DNA from: Deltaproteobacteria bacterium
GTDB taxonomy: Bacteria; Myxococcota_A; UBA9160; SMWR01
Assembly: GCA_019310965.1 (NCBI GenBank)
Contig: JAFDDG010000003.1
Coordinates: forward strand, 23,226 to 87,225
DNA: 64,000 nt
Reading direction: 5' to 3'
The notes beneath the pieces were generated by a model. It did no database searches, was not told where the DNA came from, and was given only the letters and a program-made list of their open reading frames with translations. The stretch's first letter is position 1. Each line of letters begins with the position of its first letter. Below are positions 57,953 to 64,000 of the stretch, piece after piece. A program made the translations under genes and the position numbers.

Positions 57953-59835
57953 AGCAGGACCAGTTCCTCGAAATCCTCGACCGCGACGCCGCGGAAGCGC
58001 GTTGGCGTGAGGCGATCGACGTGGTGCCGCTGGGAGCAGAGCCGGTTGAGCTCGGGGCGGCCCTCGGCCGGGTGCTCGCAGAGGATGTGCGCGCTGAGCT
58101 CGACGTGCCGGGTTTCGATCGCTCGAACATGGACGGTTTCGCCGTGCGAGCGGCCGATACGTTCGGCGCCAGCGAAGAGGCGCCCGTGAGTCTGCGGCTC
58201 AATGCCGAGACGATTCCCACCGGTGTCGCGCCGCAGATCGAGATCTCCGAGGGAACCGCAACCTCCATTGCCACCGGTGGGATGCTGCCCCGCGGCGCCG
58301 ATTGTGTCGTTCCCGTCGAGATGACCGATGTCGACGAGGCGCTCGTGATCGTGCGGAGCGCGCGGGTTCCGGGTGCGGCGGTCTCGTTCGCGGGCACCGA
58401 CATCGGCAGTGGCGAGACGGTGCTCTTCGCCGGTGCGCGACTCACCTCCCGCGAAACCGGCCTGCTGGCCGCCATTGGGCGCGAGCGGGTCGAGGTGGTG
58501 CGGCGCCCGCGGGTGGCGATTCTCTCGACGGGCGACGAGATCGTGCAGCCCGGCGAACGCATGCGTGCTGGTCTTGTCTACGACAGCAACGGCCGCATTC
58601 TCGCCGACGCCGTGCGCGAGCTCGGCGGTGAGCCGTGCTTCCTCGGCGCCTTCCGTGACGACGAATCCCAGCTGTGGGAGGCGCTGGCGCAAGCGCTCGA
58701 GAGTGCGGATCTGGTGCTGCTCTCTGGCGGTACGTCGAAGGGCGAGGGCGATCTGAATGCCCGGGTGGTCGGCCGTCTCCAGCCCGGCATCGTCGTGCAC
58801 GGCGTGGCGCTCAAGCCGGGCAAGCCGATCTGTCTGGCGGCCAGCGGCCGCCGCCCAGTGGTGATCCTGCCGGGCTTTCCGACTTCGGCGGTCTTCACCT
58901 TTCACGAGTTCGTGGCGCCGGTGTTGCGCGAGCTCGGCGGCATGCCGCGCGGCGAACGCCAGAGCGTTACGGCACGATTGGCACAGAAGGTCGTCTCGGA
59001 GCGGGGTCGCCTCGAGTATTTGCTCGTCGGGCTCGTGGAGTCGGGCAAGGTGCTCTCGGCCTATCCGATGGGCAAGGGCAGCGGCAGCGTCACGGCGTTC
59101 AGCCGGGCCGACGGCTTCGTGCGCATCGGGCGCAATACGGAGATCGTCGAGGCGGAAACGGAAGTCGAGGTGACGCTCGTCGGACGCGATCTCGAGCCCG
59201 CCGACCTCGTGATCGTGGGCAGTCACTGCGTGGGCCTCGACCTGATTGCTGGCGAGCTCTCCCGCGACGGCATTCGGGTCAAGATTCTCGCCGTCGGCAG
59301 CCAGGGTGGGCTCTCGGCAGCGCGCCGCGGCGAGTGCGACGCCGCGCCCATGCACTTGCTCGATCCCGAGACGGACCGCTACAACACGCCCTTCCTCGAT
59401 GCCTCGCTGCGCCTGCTGCCGGGCTACGCGCGCGTACAGGGTGTGGTCACCCGCGCCGACGAGACGCGAGAGATCGACGAGCTACTCGCCGATCCGGGTC
59501 TCCGGATGGTGAACCGCAACCGAGGCAGCGGGACGCGCATTCTGATCGACGGGTTGCTCGGCGAACGCCGGCCGCCGGGCTATGCCTACGAACCGCGCTC
59601 GCACTTCGCGGTGGCGGCAGCCGTCGAGCAGAAGCGTGCGGATTGGGGCGTCACCATCGAATCGGTCGCGCGCGATCGCGGGCTGCGCTTTCGCCGCCTG
59701 CGGGACGAGCACTACGACTTCGCGATTCCGCTGGCGCGTTGGGAGCGGCCTGCGGTGGCGGCGCTGCGCCGACTATTGGAACCTGGCTCGACGCTGCACG
59801 CCCGGCTCGCCGAGATGGGCTTCGCGGTGCGCTGA
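57949..59835 (+). CDS. moeA: MoeA fused to a periplasmic-binding-protein-like domain, second copy
   Basis: A 628-residue fusion. Residues about 1-410 are MoeA (VPGFDRSNMDGFAVRA, TGGMLPRGADCVVPVE, ILSTGDEIVQPGE, LLSGGTSKGEGDLN, LPGFPTSAVFTFHEF). Residues about 420-628 are a type-2 PBP domain like that in ModE- or LysR-linked MoeA proteins (VGSHCVGLDLIAGELSRDG, VNRNRGSGTRILIDGLL, DYAI-type end YDFAIPLARWER). The PBP domain may bind molybdate, tungstate or a pterin. GTG start overlapping the upstream stop. It is 14% longer than typical MoeA-PBP only through linkers. Confidence 0.9.
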   Translation: MKQDQFLEILDRDAAEARWREAIDVVPLGAEPVELGAALGRVLAEDVRAELDVPGFDRSNMDGFAVRAADTFGASEEAPVSLRLNAETIPTGVAPQIEISEGTATSIATGGMLPRGADCVVPVEMTDVDEALVIVRSARVPGAAVSFAGTDIGSGETVLFAGARLTSRETGLLAAIGRERVEVVRRPRVAILSTGDEIVQPGERMRAGLVYDSNGRILADAVRELGGEPCFLGAFRDDESQLWEALAQALESADLVLLSGGTSKGEGDLNARVVGRLQPGIVVHGVALKPGKPICLAASGRRPVVILPGFPTSAVFTFHEFVAPVLRELGGMPRGERQSVTARLAQKVVSERGRLEYLLVGLVESGKVLSAYPMGKGSGSVTAFSRADGFVRIGRNTEIVEAETEVEVTLVGRDLEPADLVIVGSHCVGLDLIAGELSRDGIRVKILAVGSQGGLSAARRGECDAAPMHLLDPETDRYNTPFLDASLRLLPGYARVQGVVTRADETREIDELLADPGLRMVNRNRGSGTRILIDGLLGERRPPGYAYEPRSHFAVAAAVEQKRADWGVTIESVARDRGLRFRRLRDEHYDFAIPLARWERPAVAALRRLLEPGSTLHARLAEMGFAVR

Positions 59836-59886
59836 TCCCGGGGTATCGTCTTGGCGCTCGATCGGCGCATCGCTCGAGGGGGGTGA

Positions 59887-61215
59887 ATGGCAGCGGTTTT
59901 GCGCAGGGGCGCACGCCTCGGGAAGTATCGGCTCGATCGCTGCATCGGGCGCGGTGGCTTTGCCGAGGTGTGGAGCGCCATCGATACCGTTGAATGGCGC
60001 CGCGTCGCCCTGAAGGTGACGCACCCGGGTGTGGTCGAAACCTGGGGCCGCAAGGCCATCGAGCACGAGGCGAAGATCGCGTGCCGGCTGGATCACCCGA
60101 ACATCGTGAAGGTGCGCAACGCGGACTGGATCGAGGGGCGTTTTGTGATGGCCAGCGAGCTCGCGCGCACGCATCTCGGTCGCTTTCTCGGCGCGAGGCG
60201 CTCCGGCGCGACGGCCTTGCGCGTCGTCCGCGAGATTTCTCACGGGTTGGCGTACGCGCACGAGCGCAGGGTGATGCACCGCGACGTCAAGCCCGAGAAT
60301 ATCCTGATCTTCGACGATGGACGCGCCGCGCTGGCCGACTTCGGAGCTTCGCGCTTCGTGGCAAAAGTGACCCGGACCTACACAGACGCCGGAACCCTCG
60401 GCTACATGGCGCCGGAGCAGGCCTACGGTCGCGCGCGGCTGGCCTCGGACGTGTTCTCGTTGGGACTCATCGCCTATGAGCTGCTGAGCGGCGGCTTGCC
60501 GGCCTGGCCCTTCGAGTGGCCCTTTCCCGGCCACGAGAGGCTCGCTGCTAAGGCGCCGAAGGAGGTCCTGCCCGTGTTGCGCAAGGCCGCGCAGTTCGAC
60601 CCACGCAAGCGCTACCCCGATGCTGTGGCCCTTGCCAAGGCGCTGGACCGTGCTCTCGAGCGCGCCGCCGAGACGTCGGCCCAGCGCTCGACAAAACGCC
60701 GCAAGCGGATCAAGGCGCCGGCGCCCTCGCCGCTGGCGGTGCAGGCGGCGGCTTTTCGCCGCACCCACGGCAGGGAGCTGGCCCTGCGCTACAGCTGCCG
60801 CCGCTGCGACGGGCCGATCAGCGAGCCCATGCGCTTCTGCCCATGGTGCGGCTCCGGGGACAATTCCTTTCTCCAGATCACCCGATTTCCGATGGTATGT
60901 CCGGAGTGCGAGAAGGGCGTGCGAGCCGAGTGGAGCTATTGCCCCTGGTGTTATGCGGGAAGATTCGAAGCCAACGGGCGCAAGCCACCGCGCGACCCCC
61001 AGGCGATCCGCAGCTGTGGGCGACGCGGCTGCGCCGGCCAGTTGCGACCCTTCATGGCCTACTGCCCCCTCTGCAAGTGGAAGCCCAAACGCCCCTGGTC
61101 GACACCGGCCCTGCCGGATCGCTGTCCGCGCTGTCGGTGGGGCACCCACCACGGCTACTTCCAGCACTGTCCCTGGTGCGGGCGACCCGAGGCGCGAGCG
61201 GGAAAGTACCGCTAG
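59887..61215 (+). CDS. Ser/Thr protein kinase with four C-terminal zinc ribbons
   Basis: A 442-residue protein starting 51 bases after moeA. The kinase domain (about 11-265) has GRGGFAEVW, the VAIK-type Lys (VALKVTHPG), HRDVKPENIL (catalytic Asp about 133), ADFGASR and GTLGYMAPEQAYG. A basic linker (STKRRKRIK) follows. Residues about 303-435 contain four successive zinc-ribbon units, each a Cys pair then CPWC or CPLC: RRC/CPWC, CPEC/CPWC, CGRRGC/CPLC, CPRC/CPWC. No transmembrane helix is present, unlike PknB-type kinases. The ribbons could bind nucleic acid or partner proteins. Targets unknown; its place in the AOR operon is only by spacing. Confidence 0.92.
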   Translation: MAAVLRRGARLGKYRLDRCIGRGGFAEVWSAIDTVEWRRVALKVTHPGVVETWGRKAIEHEAKIACRLDHPNIVKVRNADWIEGRFVMASELARTHLGRFLGARRSGATALRVVREISHGLAYAHERRVMHRDVKPENILIFDDGRAALADFGASRFVAKVTRTYTDAGTLGYMAPEQAYGRARLASDVFSLGLIAYELLSGGLPAWPFEWPFPGHERLAAKAPKEVLPVLRKAAQFDPRKRYPDAVALAKALDRALERAAETSAQRSTKRRKRIKAPAPSPLAVQAAAFRRTHGRELALRYSCRRCDGPISEPMRFCPWCGSGDNSFLQITRFPMVCPECEKGVRAEWSYCPWCYAGRFEANGRKPPRDPQAIRSCGRRGCAGQLRPFMAYCPLCKWKPKRPWSTPALPDRCPRCRWGTHHGYFQHCPWCGRPEARAGKYR

Positions 61216-61442
61216 AGGCCGCGCGCCGCGGAATTGCCGCGCCCTGCGCTAGCCCGACTTCCGCAGTTCAGAGGCCGGTTCCTGGTTGGCGCCTCAGGCT
61301 TTCGAGTGGGCTGTCTTGAGGGCATCTGGGTAGAGATTCATGCCGCGGTGGTGGAAAAAGCGGCTTCCCCGTTCACGGTTGCCGACGGAGTTGCCGATAC
61401 CAACTATTGCCAAACTATCGTGATTCGTCGTGCGCTGATCCC

Positions 61443-61733
61443 ATGCAACCGAAGGAACCCCCACTGAAACACCTGAGCGTTCTCGTCTCCGACGAGCTCG
61501 ACGAGTCGATCCGCAAGCGCATGGCCGAGGGCGGCTTCGGGTCAATGGCTGAGTACCTCCGGCACACGGTTCGCCAGGATCTCGAGCGCGCCGATGAGGC
61601 GAAGCTCGAGCGGCTCCTGCTCGAGGGGCTCGAATCCGGCGAGTCGGTCGACATGACCGGCAGCTGGATGCAGGAACGACGTCAGGCCTTGGCCGCACGG
61701 GTCGCCGAGCGGCGTCGCAGCAAGCGTGCGTGA
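61443..61733 (+). CDS. ParD-like ribbon-helix-helix antitoxin (orphan)
   Basis: A 96-residue protein from ATG 61443. The N-terminal strand and helices (LKHLSVLVSDELDESIRKRMAEGGFGSMAEYLRHTVRQDLE) form a ParD/CC2985-type ribbon-helix-helix domain that binds DNA as a dimer. The acidic C-terminal half (LLLEGLESGESVDMTGSWMQERRQ) is the usual toxin-wrapping tail. No ParE-type toxin frame follows within 340 bases. It is either an orphan, acting as a simple regulator, or the survivor of a decayed toxin-antitoxin pair. The start is not marked by a clear ribosome binding site. Confidence 0.8.
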   Translation: MQPKEPPLKHLSVLVSDELDESIRKRMAEGGFGSMAEYLRHTVRQDLERADEAKLERLLLEGLESGESVDMTGSWMQERRQALAARVAERRRSKRA

Positions 61734-62080
61734 GACTTCTCCACCTCGTGGAGATAGGGCGTTCAAGCTGCGTTTCCGGCGGTTCCGATAAGTAGCTTGG
61801 GCTCAACCGGTCAACGCAGCTTGACCCTGATCCGACGATAAGCTGGGCGATTCCCGTGTGCGAACCTTTTTCGGTGCAGCCAACCGGACGGTCAAGAGCG
61901 GCCGAACATGGATCACGACGGAATCGCGCCGCTCGCGTAAGCCTGCGAGTTCAAACATGATCCGACATCAGTGGGCTATGCCGGAACAAGGTGGGAAGAG
62001 TTTGCGGACCGGGAGCCGTACTGGGTGCAGCCCTTTGCCGCTCCCTGCTGCACAATAGTCGTTCCCGAGGAGCCGAAGTC
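61734..62080. other. 347-bp gap, no gene seen, two inverted repeats
   Basis: This is where a toxin gene would be expected after the antitoxin. No frame over 80 codons with a protein-like composition is present. It holds a hairpin just past the antitoxin stop (TCTCCAC-CTC-GTGGAGA, 61738-61754) and the 12-bp inverted repeat at 61763-61824. Confidence 0.55.
61763..61824. repeat. 12-bp inverted repeat with 38-base spacer
   Basis: TCAAGCTGCGTT (61763-61774) and its exact complement (61813-61824). Near-copies of GGTTCCGATAAG and GATCCGACGATAAG lie around it. It could be the end of a lost small mobile element or an RNA stem. Confidence 0.6.
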
Positions 62081-63430
62081 TTGTACCGAGCGATATCGTG
62101 TCTGGTCCTTGTCAGCGCGGTGCTCGTGGGGTGCGGCAGCTCGGGCCCGCAGCCGGCGCGCAGCGTCATCTTCGTCACCATTGACACCCTGCGTGCAGAC
62201 GTGTTGGAGATCTATGGCGGACCTGCCCGAGTGCCCGCGCTGCGCGAGCTCGCCGAGCGGGGCTGGGTCTGGGAGAGCTGCTTCTCCACCTCGATGCTCA
62301 CGACCCCTTCTCACGTCTCACTCATGACCTCGCTCTATCCGCGAGATCACGGCGTGTACAACAACCGGACCGGGGTCGCGGACGGCGTGATGACGCTCGC
62401 CCAGGTCTTCCGCGCCGCGGGTTTTCGCACCGGGGCGGTTCCGTCGTTTCGTCATCTGACTCCAGAGTCGTCGAACCTGGGGCACGGCTTCGAGCACTTC
62501 GCCGAGCTGACGGCTCCCTCGCGCACCGGCAAGGCGGCGACGAAACGCGCGCTGGCCTGGCTCGACCAAGTCTCGAAAGGCGAGCGCTTCTTCCTCTGGG
62601 TTCACTACGTGGAGCCCCACTGGCCCTATCGGGCAGATCCGGTGGGGGATTTGAAGGACTGGCCCGCGGTTCAAGCGAAGCCCATGCGCGATGCGAAGGC
62701 AGCGGCTCCGCGTTCCAAGCTCATGGATCCGGCGTTTCAGCGAACTGCAAAGGCCTACGCCACCACGGAGCCAGTGCTGCGTCGCTACATCGGCGAGGTC
62801 GAGCGCGTGGACGGGTATCTCCAAGATCTCCGCAACGGGGTTCGGGCGCGCGGACTGGAAGGCGGGACGCTCTGGGTGGTGACGTCCGACCATGGCGAGA
62901 ACCTTGGTGAGCATGAACTCTACTTTCATCATGGGGGGCTTTACGATGCCACCACGCGCGTGCCACTCATCATGGCGGGGCCCGGGCTGAGGCCCCAGCG
63001 CCCAACCGGGCTGACCTCCTCCGTGGACGTGGCGCCCACAATCCTTTCGCTCTCAGGCGTCGATCCTTGGTCTCCCATGTCCGGACGAAGTCTCGTCACG
63101 GAAGAGGGTGAGGCGGCACTGGCCCGAACCTACGTGTACAGCGAGCACGAGCGCGCCGTGCAGGTCGCCGTCCGAAGTGAGGACGGGACCTTCATCCTTG
63201 ATCGCAAGACGTACAAGAAGTTTCCCACCCTCAAGATGGTCGAGGGTCGTTGGGAGCTTTACGAGCGACGCGAGGATCCCGGGGAGATTCATCCGATCGT
63301 CGACGGTGACCGTGCAGCGAAACTGCGGTCCGTCGTGGAGACCTTCCTGGACGAGGGGCAGCAGCTGACTCCCCGCCCGGCGACGAGCGTGGACGAGGAG
63401 GCGCTGCGCGCCCTGGGCTACGTGGAGTGA
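62081..63430 (+). CDS. Sulfatase-fold lipoprotein with Thr nucleophile
   Basis: A 449-residue alkaline-phosphatase-superfamily protein. TTG 62081 has GAGGAG 9 bases upstream and starts a lipoprotein signal with lipobox LVGC (Cys18). VIFVTIDTLRADV is the N-terminal metal motif and SDHGENLGEH the C-terminal one. The sulfatase C/S-x-P-S-R site reads T74-T75-P76-S77-H78, so the formylglycine precursor Cys/Ser is Thr and the Arg is His. Thr nucleophiles are used by phosphoethanolamine transferases and phosphodiesterases of this fold, so transfer or cleavage of a phosphate ester on the cell surface is more likely than sulfatase action. The last residues ALRALGYVE are common in such lipoproteins. 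Confidence 0.88.
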   Translation: MYRAISCLVLVSAVLVGCGSSGPQPARSVIFVTIDTLRADVLEIYGGPARVPALRELAERGWVWESCFSTSMLTTPSHVSLMTSLYPRDHGVYNNRTGVADGVMTLAQVFRAAGFRTGAVPSFRHLTPESSNLGHGFEHFAELTAPSRTGKAATKRALAWLDQVSKGERFFLWVHYVEPHWPYRADPVGDLKDWPAVQAKPMRDAKAAAPRSKLMDPAFQRTAKAYATTEPVLRRYIGEVERVDGYLQDLRNGVRARGLEGGTLWVVTSDHGENLGEHELYFHHGGLYDATTRVPLIMAGPGLRPQRPTGLTSSVDVAPTILSLSGVDPWSPMSGRSLVTEEGEAALARTYVYSEHERAVQVAVRSEDGTFILDRKTYKKFPTLKMVEGRWELYERREDPGEIHPIVDGDRAAKLRSVVETFLDEGQQLTPRPATSVDEEALRALGYVE

Positions 63431-63481
63431 TTCGCACGCCCCGCAGAGTTGATATGGGCGGACTCCCGTGACTGAATCCCG

Positions 63482-63982
63482 ATGACAATGTCGGCTCGAA
63501 CTCTCGGCCTCGGAGCTCTCCTGATAGGCTCGGTGGCCGGCTCCTTGCTGCTGGCCGAGGGCGTCGCGCGACTCGTCAGCTTTCCGCCAACTGGAATCAT
63601 CGAAGTACCCCGAGACGTCCGCGCGGAGCAGCCTCTTGCCGAGGAGAACCGCACGGGGCTGCGCCTTGGAGGCTGGGGGGATGGTTCGCGTCCGCTGTTC
63701 GTGCTCACGACTACAGGTCTGCGCCTGAGAGCCAACGCCAGCCTTCGGATTCGACACTCCCTCAACAACCGCGAGATCGACTTTCGGACGAATCCTCTTG
63801 GGTATCGGAACAGTGAGATCGGACCCAAGAACGTATTCCGCGTGCTGTTCCCGGGAGACTCGATTGCTGGTGGTGACTACCCTCTGGGTCTCTCGGACTA
63901 TCTGTCACAATTGCTGGTAGGTTCAATCGGTCGATGCAACATCTTCTGTTTGGGTTCACAGACCAGGAGATGGTGCAGATGA
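63482..63982 (+). CDS. SGNH/GDSL-hydrolase-like protein, apparently frameshifted at the window end
   Basis: The frame runs 166 codons from ATG 63482, 51 bases after the sulfatase-fold gene. An N-terminal signal or anchor (about 6-28) precedes a domain with DFRTNPLGYRNSEIGPKNVFRVLFPGDSIAGGD: the NxxGxR and GDS blocks of the SGNH family. The ORF stops at 63982 right after the block I region, far too short for the 230+ residue family. The alternate frame from about 63945 reads FGFTDQEMVQMTRHRRR to the window edge, which would continue the domain. Either a frameshift mutation or a sequencing indel; the end lies outside the window. Confidence 0.6.
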   Translation: MTMSARTLGLGALLIGSVAGSLLLAEGVARLVSFPPTGIIEVPRDVRAEQPLAEENRTGLRLGGWGDGSRPLFVLTTTGLRLRANASLRIRHSLNNREIDFRTNPLGYRNSEIGPKNVFRVLFPGDSIAGGDYPLGLSDYLSQLLVGSIGRCNIFCLGSQTRRWCR

Positions 63983-64000
63983 CGAGACATCGACGACGGG

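Noticed and set aside
54512..61215. A phage or genomic-island boundary around the AOR module
   Set aside because: No integrase, tRNA or composition change was seen at either side; spacing and codon style match the neighbours.
61763..61824. Complete small insertion sequence after the antitoxin
   Set aside because: The repeat arms are 12 bp with 38 bases between; there is no transposase and no flanking direct repeat.

Overview
The window is GC-rich, densely coded DNA from a Gram-negative bacterium. Evidence for an outer membrane: MlaA and MlaC homologues, an RND efflux pair, several lipoproteins with clear lipoboxes, and a DUF1329 protein. GTG and TTG starts with good ribosome binding sites are common. 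The gene set (DUF6178, DUF815, double-PilZ protein, mitochondrial-type aconitase, F420/LLM-type oxidoreductase, aldehyde:ferredoxin oxidoreductase, a histone-fold protein, a probable serine palmitoyltransferase) fits a deltaproteobacterial-grade lineage (Myxococcota, Bdellovibrionota, Desulfobacterota or Binatota). The phylum is an inference. No rRNA, tRNA, CRISPR array, prophage or intact insertion sequence was seen.

Layout. 1-9.5 kb: a FabI/FabL-type reductase cut by the window edge, a cation diffusion facilitator, a double-PilZ protein, a small lipoprotein, a cation/proton antiporter with an RCK domain, an MFS transporter and ilvD. 9.6-19.2 kb: threonine aldolase divergent from a sirtuin, a 70-residue histone-fold protein with a lysine-rich tail, DUF6178, a CoA-diphosphatase-like Nudix enzyme, a double-ACT protein, a DUF815 ATPase, a CNNM/CBS membrane protein, a divergent gamma-glutamyltransferase-like enzyme and an alpha-oxoamine synthase. 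19.4-28.3 kb: mlaA and mlaC facing each other, two short-chain dehydrogenases, an ABC exporter, a type-B carboxylesterase lipoprotein behind an amidohydrolase, and an LRAT/NlpC-like protein.

28.5-41.7 kb: an LLM oxidoreductase, an alpha/beta hydrolase, an M20 peptidase, aconitase, a 7TM-PAS protein, a lipid kinase overlapping a queuosine-salvage (DUF2419) gene, a periplasmic fusion of cyclohexadienyl dehydratase with AroQ-gamma chorismate mutase, a cold-shock-domain protein, and nadE coupled to a MaoC hydratase. 41.9-50.0 kb: a membrane-anchored aldo/keto reductase with a Tat motif and two Fe-S motifs, DUF1329, then TetR and an RND adaptor and pump joined by 4-bp overlaps. 50.1-54.5 kb: a DHH phosphoesterase and an ApaH-like phosphatase flanking a perfect 70-bp palindrome, then an M48 lipoprotein protease. 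54.5-61.2 kb: a tungsto/molybdopterin module (MoaD/ThiS, AOR, MoeA, MoeA-PBP) followed by a Ser/Thr kinase with four C-terminal zinc ribbons. 61.4-64.0 kb: an orphan ParD-like antitoxin, a sulfatase-fold lipoprotein with Thr in place of the formylglycine Cys, and an apparently frameshifted SGNH-type gene.

The items most worth following up are the tailed bacterial histone with its structured leader, the one-polypeptide periplasmic chorismate-to-phenylpyruvate enzyme, the Tat-type Fe-S aldo/keto reductase with DUF1329, the AOR/double-MoeA module with the zinc-ribbon kinase, and the 70-bp palindrome.
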